Positions 53,096-62,045 of a stretch of 64,000 bases of DNA are shown here, piece after piece. Source of the stretch: Emiliania huxleyi CCMP1516 (taxonomy: Eukaryota; Haptophyta; Isochrysidales; Noelaerhabdaceae). Position 1 is the first letter of the stretch; the number at the start of each line of letters is the position of its first letter. Made by a program: the position numbers and the translations under genes. The notes below the pieces were generated by a model. That model saw nothing but the letters and a program-made list of their open reading frames with translations. It did not search any database and was not told where the DNA came from. The stretch covers positions 362,546 to 426,545 of the forward strand of contig NW_005200982.1 in the NCBI RefSeq assembly GCF_000372725.1, written 5' to 3'.

Positions 53096-53657
53096 CTACC
53101 CGGCTTGCGAGTAGGGAGGAGGAGGCTGCGCTGCGCAAGCACGGGCGGGAGGGGCTTCTCCTGCGGAGTCGTGCGTGCGCAGGGCTCCTCTTTGCTTTCT
53201 TCTACTCCCTACTATCATCTCGTTCCCGTCCTACCAGAGAAGATAGACGCTAGAGTCGCTACGCCGCCGATCGGGATCGCCGTACACGCGGACCGAACGA
53301 CCGTACAGTCTCGTACAGACCGCGATTCCGTGTGGGGGGTGTTCTATCGATCGAAATACGAAAAGATTGTGATATGTGAATGGGCATGGCGTACGCCATG
53401 CCCATGGAATGGAACTTGGAAGCAGGGGGGTGACGACAAGGCCACGCGCCCGCCACGCTGTACGCCCGCGGCGAGGACCCCGCCCGCCCAACGAGCGAAC
53501 AGCCGCGCCCCTCCCTCGCAATACGGGGGCGGGGCGCGGGACACCCGCGTTGGGCGGTAGACTATCAGCGGGCTAGTGAGAGAATCCCCGGCGCGGCGGC
53601 GGGCGCGCGAGAGTCATGCTCGTAACCCCAAACCCCCTTTCCACCCGCTGCGGCGCC
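53096..53657. other. Intergenic, no gene recognised
   Basis: Downstream of the RPS10 stop. GGCATGGCGTACGCCATGCCC at about 53384-53404 is a perfect inverted repeat. No coding frame is convincing. Confidence 0.5.
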
Positions 53658-54938
53658 TTACTGCGGCGGGCGCGGCGCGCCGCCGCCGCGGCCAAAGCCG
53701 CGGTAGCCTCCCTCGCGATCTCCGCCGGGCGGTCCGCGGCGGTACCCGCCCTCGCGGTCGCCACGCGGCGGGCCATCGCGGTCGCCTGTGGTGGGGTGGG
53801 GTGCGGGGGGGGGGTCGGAGACGGTACGGGGGGAGGGTTTCGGGGAGGGCACGGTAAAGGTTCTGGGGCAGTTCGAAAGTGAGGAAAAGGAGAGTGGCTC
53901 TGCTCGCTCGGCTGTCTCTCGCCTCCCGGCCGGCCCTCCGGCGCCGCGGGCTTGGTCGACTTCTTGAGGGTGTTGGGAACGACGTCCTCGGGGATGGGGA
54001 GTTATCTTGTTTTGGGGAAAGGGGACGGAGAGGGGGGGTTTAGGGGGAGGGGGGGTCGGGAGGGGGAGAGAGGGGGGGGGGGGGGCGGAGGCAGTTTGCG
54101 GGGCGGAGGCGCGCTCACTCGCGCAGGTACTCGATGCCCTCATCCTTGAGGAACCAGTAGTAGTGCTTCCAGGCGAAGCGCTCGGTGACGAGCTCCTTCG
54201 AGGTGAGCGACTGCATCAGCTTGATCACCTGCAGAAGAAGCACGCGCCGCGTCTAGAGCGGAGAGGGTCTGACGAGCTGCATCCGCACCCGCACAGCGCG
54301 GGATCAGCTAGAGGGAGGGGGCTGGTGTGCTGCGTCTGTCCCGTATGTGCTCGGCTCACGCGGCTGCGCGCGATCCGCCCCGCATCTCCCCCGCATCTCC
54401 GCCGCATCTCCGCCCATCTCGCGCCTCGAGGTTGCGCACGCGCTGCGGCGACGTCTTGACCGCGCCGTCCTCGCAAAACGAGGTCGAGACGCCCATGATG
54501 TCGGGGTGGAGCATGAGGGCGTTGCGGTCGGTGTGGCCGGTCGTCTTCTCGGCGACGATGACGCCCTCTGCGGAGGGTCGGGGCGGCGGTGGTTGGGAGG
54601 GGGGGGAGGGGGGGCGGAGGGTGGGGGGGGAGGGCTCGAGGGCCGGCGGGCAAGGGGCGGGGCCAGCGCAGAGGTGGGCGCTTGGGTGGGCGGAGGAGGG
54701 GGAGATGGACAGCAGCTGGTGCTGTGCAATGCTCAGAGATCTCGGTCGACACGTGGAGGGGGTGCGACCCCCCTCCCTTACGGAAAGAACGCAGCGAGTA
54801 TGTTGGATCTTCATCGCAAGCCGCGGTGGTTTGGTGGGTGCGGCGGCGGCGGCGGGCGGTTGAGTTGCCAAGGGGACGGCGCGCACCCTTGAAGAGGTAG
54901 GAGAGGATGGCGAGGCGGTTCTTCTTGGTGATGAGCAT
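53658..54938 (-). CDS. RPS10: Ribosomal protein eS10 (RPS10), with an apparent in-frame TAA
   Basis: Cytosolic 40S subunit protein. Exon 1 (54938-54887) is [17 protein letters not shown]. Exon 2 (54567-54425) starts EGVIVAEK and ends RVRNLE, and carries an extra block of about 20 residues ([18 protein letters not shown]) absent from typical eS10. Exon 3 (54228-54119) is [36 protein letters not shown]. Exon 4 begins at 54005, and the last exon ends [13 protein letters not shown]. Intron 2 is GC-AG and introns 1 and 3 are GT-AG. The exon 3-4 junction reads E, TAA (54004-54002), [14 protein letters not shown]. Homologues have Tyr at the TAA position and the alignment otherwise keeps length. Either this copy is a null allele or pseudogene, or there is a base error. 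Its upstream region is duplicated at 34.3 kb. Confidence 0.85.
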
Positions 54939-55154
54939 GACTCCTGCGACCAGCGGCGACGAGGGAGTAGGGTAGGCGCTGAGGCCACGCGCACAAAGAG
55001 CACGAGGGATGAGAAGGCGGGCTCGGCGGTGGACGGACGGGCGACAACGGGCTGGGCGGTGGAGAGCGAGCGTGGGTTGAAGGAGGAGGGGTCAGGAAAG
55101 GCGAGGCCGTCGTCTGGGGGCGGCGAGGGCGGTGCGGTGCGCCTGCGAGCGGCA
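54924..55154 (-). promoter_or_regulatory. RPS10 leader/promoter region, source or sibling of the 34.3-kb copy
   Basis: Sequence immediately upstream of, and including, the first five codons of RPS10. It is nearly identical to 34309-34556. No TATA box is evident; the region is pyrimidine-rich on the coding strand, as in many ribosomal-protein leaders. Conservation of the duplicated block marks its extent, but the promoter role is inferred. Confidence 0.6.
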
Positions 55155-55380
55155 GGAGCGCGGAGCCACGGGTTGAGAGGGAGTTCGCTTGTTGAATTCT
55201 TTTGGTTGTAAAATTCTTCTTGGGGTTCTGCCTGCCTTGGGCTTTCGCAGGTTTGCCTCTCGCACCAAAAAACTGCGACTCGGCAAGTGTGCGTTGTGAT
55301 AGTGGTCGCCGTCGTGCTTGGCGAGGAGGACCGCGGTAGGTCGCATCGGATGTCGAGTCGATCGCCGATCGGCCTTCTCA

Positions 55381-56850
55381 TCACTGCCCCGGACCCCACG
55401 CCTCGACCTTCTTGGGCAGCAGCTGGTCCGACAGGTCCTCTCCGTGGCCTAGGCCGCCGTGGCGGCCCTTGCCCCAGGTAAAGACGGCGCTGTCAGCGGT
55501 GATGGCGAGGCTGCGCTCAAATCCAGCCGACACAGCGACGACGCGCTGGCCAGCAAAGGCCTCGACCTTCTTCGGCAGTAGCTGGTCCTCCCGATCGCCG
55601 TGGCCCAGCTGGCCAAAGGATCCCCAGCCCCAGCTCCAAACGGCGCCGTCGGCGGTGAGGGCGAGGCTGTGGTTGCTCCCAGCCGCCACAGCGATGACGC
55701 GCCGGCCAGCAAAAGTCTCGACCTTCTTCGGCAGCAGCTGGCGCTGCTCGTCGCCGTGGCCCAGCTGGCCAGAGGCTCCATAGCCCCAGCTCCAGATGGC
55801 GCCGTCGGCGGCGAGGGCGAGGCTGTTGTAGAATCCAGCCGAGACAGCGACGACGTGATGGCCAGAAAAGGCCTCGATCTTCTTGGGCAGCAGCTGCTTC
55901 TGCCTGTCGCCGTGGCCCAGCACGCCCCAGCCTCCATGGCCCCAGCTCCAGACGGCGCCGTCGGCGGTGATGGCGAGGCTGTGGAAGAATGCAGCCGACA
56001 CAGCGACGACGTGCCGCCCTGCCAAAGCCTCGACCTTCTTTGGCAGCAGCTGGTTCTGCTGGTCGCCGTGGCCTAGGCTCCAGTATCCACTACCCCAGCT
56101 CCAGACGGCGCCATCGGCGGTGAGGGCGAGGCTGTGGCTCTCTCCAGCCGAGACAGCGACGACGCGCTGATCAGCAAAGGCCTCGACCGTCTTTGGCTGC
56201 CACTCGTTCAGCTCGTCGCCGTGGCCCAACTGGCCGTGGCCTCCATGGCCCCAGCTCCAAACGGCGCCGCTGCTGGTGAGGGCGAGGCTGTGGTTCTCTC
56301 CAGCCGACACGCTCACGGCGCGCTCGCCTCCCAGCGGGGAGGGAAGGCGCGTCGGCGTATTGAGCCGCGTCACGCCCTCGCCGTGACCAAGGAGGCCTGG
56401 AACAACCTCCTCCTCCTCCCCCTCGCCCTCCGCTGCCGAGCCGCACGACGAGAGCCGGCCCTCGCCGTCGATGAAGAGGCCGTGCGAGGAGCCTGCCGCA
56501 GCCCTCGCCGGCGGGTTGGCCTCGCGCAGCAGCGCAGAAAGGCACAGCCACCGCACGGCGCAGCTCTCGCCCTCTGGCTGCGCCGGAAGCTCGAAGCCGC
56601 GCTCTTGGGCCCACAAGCGGATGCCCCCCTCCGCGAGGGAGGCGTGGAAGAGCAGCGAGACGGCCGCGACGCGAGCGATGTTGACGGGGTCGCAGTGAGA
56701 GAGGGCGCGCAAGAGGAGGTCCGTGGGGAGGTCGAGGAGGCGGGCGGGCGGCAGCGCGCTCGGCGAGGGAGCGGCGGCGGCGGAGGCGGAGAGGCGGCGC
56801 GAGCGGCGCGACATCGCGAGGAAAAGAATGTGCGTCCCAGTTGCCGGCAT
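55381..56850 (-). CDS. F-box plus RCC1-repeat protein
   Basis: Probable SCF substrate adaptor or regulator with a beta-propeller. From MPATGTHILFLAMSRRSRRL (a second ATG at 56814 starts MSRRSRRLS), an F-box-like segment follows (RLLDLPTDLLLRALSHCDPV, IARVAAVSLLFHASL). The rest is six to seven RCC1 repeats of 51 residues with the core SLALTADGAVWSWG and QLGHGDEQ.QLLPKKVEAFA. Neighbouring repeats are almost identical at protein and DNA level, pointing to recent internal duplication or gene conversion. One exon, 489 aa, TGA stop. A LINE body begins within about 70 bp upstream of the start codon, so the native promoter may be displaced. Confidence 0.85.
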   Translation of the reverse strand: MPATGTHILFLAMSRRSRRLSASAAAAPSPSALPPARLLDLPTDLLLRALSHCDPVNIARVAAVSLLFHASLAEGGIRLWAQERGFELPAQPEGESCAVRWLCLSALLREANPPARAAAGSSHGLFIDGEGRLSSCGSAAEGEGEEEEVVPGLLGHGEGVTRLNTPTRLPSPLGGERAVSVSAGENHSLALTSSGAVWSWGHGGHGQLGHGDELNEWQPKTVEAFADQRVVAVSAGESHSLALTADGAVWSWGSGYWSLGHGDQQNQLLPKKVEALAGRHVVAVSAAFFHSLAITADGAVWSWGHGGWGVLGHGDRQKQLLPKKIEAFSGHHVVAVSAGFYNSLALAADGAIWSWGYGASGQLGHGDEQRQLLPKKVETFAGRRVIAVAAGSNHSLALTADGAVWSWGWGSFGQLGHGDREDQLLPKKVEAFAGQRVVAVSAGFERSLAITADSAVFTWGKGRHGGLGHGEDLSDQLLPKKVEAWGPGQ

Positions 56851-56879
56851 CCATCAGCAGTCGCCAGCAGTCGCCTCGG

Positions 56880-59312
56880 GGCGGATGAGACGTTGTTCCC
56901 AGAGGGGGCGCCCCAGAGACACATAAACTGGAAGAAAGAAGACTACGAGCTGTTTGTGGGGCATGGATACGGGGCGAGCGCGATCAGAGTAGGGGAGCTA
57001 CAGGAGGACCCCCTAACACGCTTCTTGCTCCGATACGACGAATTCGAGACGGGGGGGGAGCTGACGGACGGCAAAGGAAAGCGAATTCAGATGGGAAAAG
57101 ACAGCGAGCCGCTGCGGTCGGGGAAGGGACGAGCCCTGAATGTGAAAGTAGCGCAGACATGCCTCGCGTTGCACGTCTCACACCAGTTCACACACTTTGC
57201 AGCGACGGACGGAGGAAAGGACCATGAAGACAAAATGGCGGAGGATGGAAAGTACGTGCCGAACCCTAGGGTGGCGTACGGCGTGTTCGAAGGACCGACA
57301 CGATTCGGAAAGAGCGTCCCGGGAGACACACAGGTAAAGGATCCCAACGGAATCGGACCCTGTGAAGAAGGGGAGATACGGACAGCGTTTGGGGCGGGAA
57401 TGTGGGGAGGAAAGCTGCCGCACATGTGGGAGCCGATAGACGCGGAGATGTACGCGATACTCGCATACTTACGCAAAATGGCGAGCGCGAGCGATGCGCA
57501 ATCGCGGAGGTGCTTAGTGCTATGCGACTGCAAACCCGCGCTGCAGCAGATTGAGAATGCGCACCGCAAAGGGATGCCAGAAGGCCTGAGGGACTGGGAG
57601 AGAGGCGGGCTCCTGGAGGCGATCGCTTACTATAGATCAAAGCTAGAGGCGGTGGTCTTCATGTGGGTGCCAGCACACGTGGGAATAGCCTGCAACGCAT
57701 ACGCCGACGCGGTGGCGACAGCGCACCTCGGGGATAACGACTCAGAGGACGCCTCGAAAGTGGTGCGGGACGCGGTGCGGACGCGGCCATGCATGTACAC
57801 GGTGCGAAGGGAGGCGGCAGAGAACGCAGAGAAGAGGGAGATAGTGGACCGACGGACGTACGGACACATGTGTAAGAGCGCGCACGAGTGGGTGTGCGAG
57901 CAATATCGAAAGACAGTGGGGCCAGGATCGCACACGGCAGGGGTGACGGGACGGTTGTGGAGCGAAGTGGCAGTAGCCAGCCTCAAGCATCGATGGGATA
58001 ATAAGATGAGATTACCGGACGAGAACGGGGGGAAGGACAGGCGGGCGACATTTGACGACGTCGGGGATCACAATGTGACGACCAAAACGATCTTGGGGGC
58101 CAGGGTGAGACAACAGGTCGGGGTGCCACACGGGGCACACCACAGGCGTATTCTAGAGGGGGAAAAGAAACGGGGAATGAGGGGCCCCGCCACGAGAAGT
58201 GCGTTCTGGGGATGCAGAGCGTGCAAGGCGGCTAGGGATGAGGCCACAAAAGAGGCGCGCGAGGCAAGGAGGAGACGCGGGGAACTGGGAGACTGGGACG
58301 ACTGGAAACAAGAAGACAGTGAGCCACCACAGGCGTCGTTGGCACACATACTGAGCGGCAGCTGCGCTGGAAATAAGGAAGAGGCGCGTCACTTCATGCG
58401 GAAGCTCGACAAGCACACAGCGAGGGCGACAGCAAGAGTTGAACGGGAGGCGCCGGACTCAAAAGACACCGCCACATTCCTGAGACGAGCGAGGGCAGCC
58501 TCCTTAAAGGCGAAAGGGTCTAGATTTGGAGCGCTCGCCGAAGAGGAGTACGACAAAATAGCGCCCGTGATTGCCTGCACGCTACCCGCACTCACGGACT
58601 CCATACCCGAAAGAAAGAGAAGGGAGCTCGCGGGAGAGGTGACGAGTGACCTACAGGTAGTGGGGAAGGCAGCCTCGATTGCCATACAGACATGGGTGCG
58701 AAACAACGACAAGACCAAGGCACGGGCAGAGGAACGAGAGAAGAATATAGGGTGGATAAAGCGCCTGTTCACGGCATGGAGGGTGAGCCACACCGAACGT
58801 ACCGAGCGAAGAGCCGAGCGGAAGGAGGACGGGGAAGATGACTCCGAGGAGGACGAACCAGTGGAAATCCAGTTGTCAGATGTCACGATGCATCCGAAGG
58901 GGACCCCAGCGCCGGCATCATCCGTAGAGGCACGAGTGTTCGAAGAGAGAGTGGACCTGAGCAACAACATGACCTGTAGGCAAATGATCGGAGTGGGAGT
59001 CAGAAATGTGGTCCTTGCGCGAGGGGAGCTCGATAGACTCGAGGGGCCAGGATACGCCGCGAGGAGGACGGAGTTGCGCCGACAGGCGAAAGAAGCCGCG
59101 AGAACAAGGGACCGGCAGGCGGCGGCGTCGCAGGACGGGGCAGAAGAGAACAACGCGACAGAGGAGGAGGTGACAAGGGAGAGAACGACGAGGGTGGGAC
59201 GACCGCGTGGTGGCATGAAGATTGCAGCGAGAATCAGCGAGAGACTGCGAAGAGAGATAGGAAGAGGCAGACTCCCTAGGGTGGGCGACGGATAGCGCAC
59301 CATGCTCTCCCA
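56880..59312 (+). mobile_element. LINE copy, truncated at both ends
   Basis: Homology to the other LINE copies ends at about 59312 (GCACCATGCTCTCC). The usual 3' UTR (CCTTAAAATCCCTGTGTGG) and CTTT tail are absent, unlike the 3'-end-only copies at 1.7 and 38-39 kb. The 5' limit cannot be set because no second copy covers it. Confidence 0.75.
56890..59295 (+). CDS. C-terminal part of a LINE ORF2 with RNase H domain
   Basis: The frame is open without interruption from RHINWKKEDYELFVGHGYG to RLPRVGDG and TAG. An RNase HI domain is clear: FAATDGG (first Asp), EPIDAEMYAILAYL (Glu), LVLCDCKPALQQI (second Asp) and VFMWVPAHVGIACNAYADAV (His and final Asp). All four catalytic acids are present, as in I/Tad/R1-like LINEs. 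A long C-terminal region follows with a Cys-containing block (FWGCRACKAARDEA) and a basic tail (RTTRVGRPRGGMKIAARI). No reverse transcriptase remains upstream, so the copy is 5'-truncated. It reads antisense into the RCC1 gene upstream, and that extension is not part of the element. Confidence 0.85.
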   Translation, partial: TLFPEGAPQRHINWKKEDYELFVGHGYGASAIRVGELQEDPLTRFLLRYDEFETGGELTDGKGKRIQMGKDSEPLRSGKGRALNVKVAQTCLALHVSHQFTHFAATDGGKDHEDKMAEDGKYVPNPRVAYGVFEGPTRFGKSVPGDTQVKDPNGIGPCEEGEIRTAFGAGMWGGKLPHMWEPIDAEMYAILAYLRKMASASDAQSRRCLVLCDCKPALQQIENAHRKGMPEGLRDWERGGLLEAIAYYRSKLEAVVFMWVPAHVGIACNAYADAVATAHLGDNDSEDASKVVRDAVRTRPCMYTVRREAAENAEKREIVDRRTYGHMCKSAHEWVCEQYRKTVGPGSHTAGVTGRLWSEVAVASLKHRWDNKMRLPDENGGKDRRATFDDVGDHNVTTKTILGARVRQQVGVPHGAHHRRILEGEKKRGMRGPATRSAFWGCRACKAARDEATKEAREARRRRGELGDWDDWKQEDSEPPQASLAHILSGSCAGNKEEARHFMRKLDKHTARATARVEREAPDSKDTATFLRRARAASLKAKGSRFGALAEEEYDKIAPVIACTLPALTDSIPERKRRELAGEVTSDLQVVGKAASIAIQTWVRNNDKTKARAEEREKNIGWIKRLFTAWRVSHTERTERRAERKEDGEDDSEEDEPVEIQLSDVTMHPKGTPAPASSVEARVFEERVDLSNNMTCRQMIGVGVRNVVLARGELDRLEGPGYAARRTELRRQAKEAARTRDRQAAASQDGAEENNATEEEVTRERTTRVGRPRGGMKIAARISERLRREIGRGRLPRVGDG

Positions 59313-59700
59313 CTCGACGCGGCTATTTGCGACGGCAGCGCCAGGGCTCGCGGTGATAAGTGGTTTTCGCACGTAATCTTGCGCGGAGGCGGCGGAGCCC
59401 GGAAGGCGGAAGGCGGAGCCGGTCCCGAGGTGTGCGAGTGCGTGTGCGGGTGAAGCGTCATAGCCGATAGCGTGCCCCACCGCGCGCGGAGGCGGAGGGC
59501 GACACGCGCTGTTTTGGTGCTCGGAAGTATTGGTGGTCGGCTGATCGGAAGGCTTGCCGAAAGATTTCATTGTACGCGCGGGAGTCCCCCTGCGCTCTGC
59601 TATCTCCCGCTGTCTGCTCCCTCGCACCGAGTGGGTTGCCTCTCATTCGTACCTCTCCGTACAAGAAACACGGTACCCGGCCGCCCGCGCATGTGACAAG
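59313..59700. other. Intergenic between LINE and GT47 gene
   Basis: GC-rich, with repeated GGCGGAGCC words near 59385-59420. It lies 3' of the GT47 stop; no gene is recognised. Confidence 0.5.
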
Positions 59701-61104
59701 TCATCCCTTCGGCCGCCTCTCGAGCCGCTTCGCCTTCGGAGACCTCTCCTTGCCCCGTTTGCCAAGGGTGTCGTTTCGCGTCGCCAGCCAGGCAGAGTGC
59801 TCGGCCCGCCGGGCTTTGTGCGCCACGCGGTCGGCGGCTCGCCTCGCAAGCTGCTGCTCATAGCGCGCTTGCTCCTCCGTCGAGGGCTCGAGTCGAAGCG
59901 CGCGCATCCTTGCCACCAAGTGATCGACCGCGTCCGCACTCGCGCCGCGCGTGCCGCCCGCTTGGCCGCCGCCCTCGCTCGCCGCGTAGACTAGCGCGGG
60001 CGCCGCTCTGGCCACGGCCTCACGCAGCGCAGCCACGCGCTCTGCGGGCATCGCGATCAGCTCGGCCATCATGGCGGCCGCTCGCGCCGCATATACCGCC
60101 GGGTCCTTGACAAGTGGCTGCGGCGCACCCTCCGCCCAAGCTGCCGGCGTCCAGTCGAATAGCACGCTCGCCTCGGCGGCGCGCCAGTGATCTGTCCAGA
60201 GCTCGCGTTGCTGTGGGTGGAAGAAGACTGGGATGCAGCCGAGCGTCACGGCGTCGACGATGCCCGAGCGCGAGATCGTATCGCCGGGAGGCTGGAGGCA
60301 AAAGGTCGAAGCCGCGTACAGGGTGAGCGCCGCGGGCGCACCCGAGCCTCGCATCGAGACCCAGGACCACTTGCAGCTGTTCGAGTCCTTGTCGTGCTGC
60401 CGCCTGCACTCGTCACGGATGGCGCGGCGCCAAGCGTTGAAGCCCATCGCCTCCGAGTCAAGATGGCCCCAAACAGCACCAGCGTATGCGATCCGGGTCG
60501 GGCGCTCCGCCGGTCGCGCCGCGGCAAGCGGCAGCCGTGCGTGGCCCAGGTAGGGCACGTCGAGCCTGCGGCAGAGGCTGCGTGTGCCGTCGATGTCAAC
60601 GAGGCCGGGCGGGCTGCCCGAGACGCGGACGATCGCGTCGCGCGGCCCATTCTCGCGACAGCGACGCCACAGCGGTGCGCACAGCGAGTCGCGTTTGCCG
60701 TCAGCGTCGGGGCCGTCCATCGCCACGATGGGCTTGCCCGGGCAGAGCCGCTCCCAGTCGGCGCGGTTGCAGTCGCGGCCAGCCGCAATCGAGCCGAAGG
60801 GCGGCGAGGCGACCACGCAGCACGACGCCGCGCTGAGCTGCCGCGTGCGACCCGAGTGGCGTGCGAGCCGATGGATGAGCACCGGCACGAGATGCCTCCA
60901 GTGCGTCATCTGGAAGCCGCCGCCGGCCGGGAGTGATGGGATTGTTTGCCCCCACGGCGGCGGCGCTGTGGCCAGCAGACGCGTCGCATTGTCCTCCTCG
61001 AGCACGTAGAAGAAGCCATTTCCAACGGCGTCCTGAAGCTGATCGAGGTTGACCTCGACGGCCTTCTGAAGGCCATTCGCGACCACAGCAAGGTGCGCGC
61101 TCAT
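59701..61104 (-). CDS. GT47 exostosin-like glycosyltransferase
   Basis: Predicted Golgi transferase for cell-surface or scale polysaccharide. The ATG at 61104 begins MSAHLAVVANGLQKAVEVNL. Exostosin hallmarks are ASTFCLQPPGDTISRSGIVD and AVTLGCIPVFFHPQQ, the donor-binding core of the family. An N-terminal part (MTHWRHLVPVLIHRLARHS) and RIAYAGAVWGHLDSEAMGF come earlier, and the tail is basic and charged (RNDTLGKRGKERSPKAKRLE). 467 aa, one exon. No transmembrane anchor is seen, so a short upstream exon may be missing. The upstream frame lacks ATG and is probably leader sequence. Confidence 0.8.
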   Translation of the reverse strand: MSAHLAVVANGLQKAVEVNLDQLQDAVGNGFFYVLEEDNATRLLATAPPPWGQTIPSLPAGGGFQMTHWRHLVPVLIHRLARHSGRTRQLSAASCCVVASPPFGSIAAGRDCNRADWERLCPGKPIVAMDGPDADGKRDSLCAPLWRRCRENGPRDAIVRVSGSPPGLVDIDGTRSLCRRLDVPYLGHARLPLAAARPAERPTRIAYAGAVWGHLDSEAMGFNAWRRAIRDECRRQHDKDSNSCKWSWVSMRGSGAPAALTLYAASTFCLQPPGDTISRSGIVDAVTLGCIPVFFHPQQRELWTDHWRAAEASVLFDWTPAAWAEGAPQPLVKDPAVYAARAAAMMAELIAMPAERVAALREAVARAAPALVYAASEGGGQAGGTRGASADAVDHLVARMRALRLEPSTEEQARYEQQLARRAADRVAHKARRAEHSAWLATRNDTLGKRGKERSPKAKRLERRPKG

Positions 61105-61627
61105 GCCGCGCAGACGCCCCGCGCCACTGCCATCAGCTCCACCATTGAGCCCCGACCGCACAGCCGCTCACACCCGCCCTCACTGCCACAATCCTCGCCT
61201 CTGCTACCCTCTCTCCCACTCCGCTGCCGTTCTCTCCGCTGCCCTCGCTGACGTCTCCCTTCCTGCCAATGAGGACTTCCCCCAAGACCAAGACCAAGGG
61301 CTCCTCCTCCTGCCCAGCCGGCCCATGCGCCGCGCCGGCTTCGTGCTATCCAACATGCTCCACTACGCGATCTGCATCACTCCGCACCCGAACGCGGTGC
61401 CGCTCTTCGGTGTGTTTTGCTACACACGCCTTGACCTCCCTTGACCATACCCCCCCACCCGTCGAGCAGGCCGCCTCCGGCGGCCAGGACCATACCCCCC
61501 CACCCTTTTGGCCGTGACGCCACCATACCTTACCCCGTAAAAGGTCGAATCCTGCGTGCTGCATAAAGTTCACAATATGCGCGTCTCATTCGCACTCACA
61601 GCACTCACAGGCGCGCTCTCGCTCTCG
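61105..61627. other. Intergenic with a CATACCCCCCCACCC duplication
   Basis: ACCATACCCCCCCACCC occurs twice about 46 bp apart near 61445 and 61490, around a GCCTCCGGCGGC palindrome. Presumed GT47 upstream region. No gene is recognised. Confidence 0.5.
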
Positions 61628-62023
61628 CTTCTCATCCCTCTCCGCTTTGCACGCTCTGCATCCCCAGAACGCACTTCTCGTGGCGGGGCCCCTCGTTCCC
61701 CGTTTCTTTTCCCCTTCTAGAATACGCCTGTGGTGTGCCCCATGTGGCACCCCTATCTGTTGTCTCACCCTGGCCCCCAAGATCGTTTTGGTCGTCACAT
61801 TGTGATCCCCGACATCGTCGAATGTCGCCCGCCTGTCCTTCCCCCCGTTCTCGTCTGGTAATCTCATCCTATTGTCCCATCGATGCTTGAGGCTGGCTAC
61901 CGCCACTTCGCTCCACAACCGTCCCGCCACCCCTGCCGCGTGCGATCCCGGCCTCACCGTCTTTCGATATTGCTCGCACACCCACTCGTGCGCGCTCTTA
62001 CACATGTGTCCGTACGTCCGTCC
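61628..62023 (-). mobile_element. Internal LINE fragment
   Basis: On the minus strand it encodes the same stretch as about 57860-58230 of the long LINE copy (CKSAHEWVCEQYRKTV, LKHRWDNRMRLPDENGG, HHRRILEGEKKRG, FWGCRACKA) with few substitutions. Both ends are cut, so it is a dead fragment. It lies 23 bp from the TIR element. Confidence 0.88.
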
Positions 62024-62045
62024 TTACAAGATCCTGTCGGACCTG

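Noticed and set aside
54002-54004. Reassignment of TAA to tyrosine
   Set aside because: The predicted membrane-protein gene at 27849 ends in TAA, and most genes here use standard stops; a local lesion or error is simpler.
56134-56880. N-terminal part of the long frame leading into the LINE ORF
   Set aside because: It is antisense to the RCC1 repeats and the shared frame is accidental.
61535-61575. tRNA-like B-box (GGTCGAATCC)
   Set aside because: No A-box or cloverleaf arms could be drawn around it.
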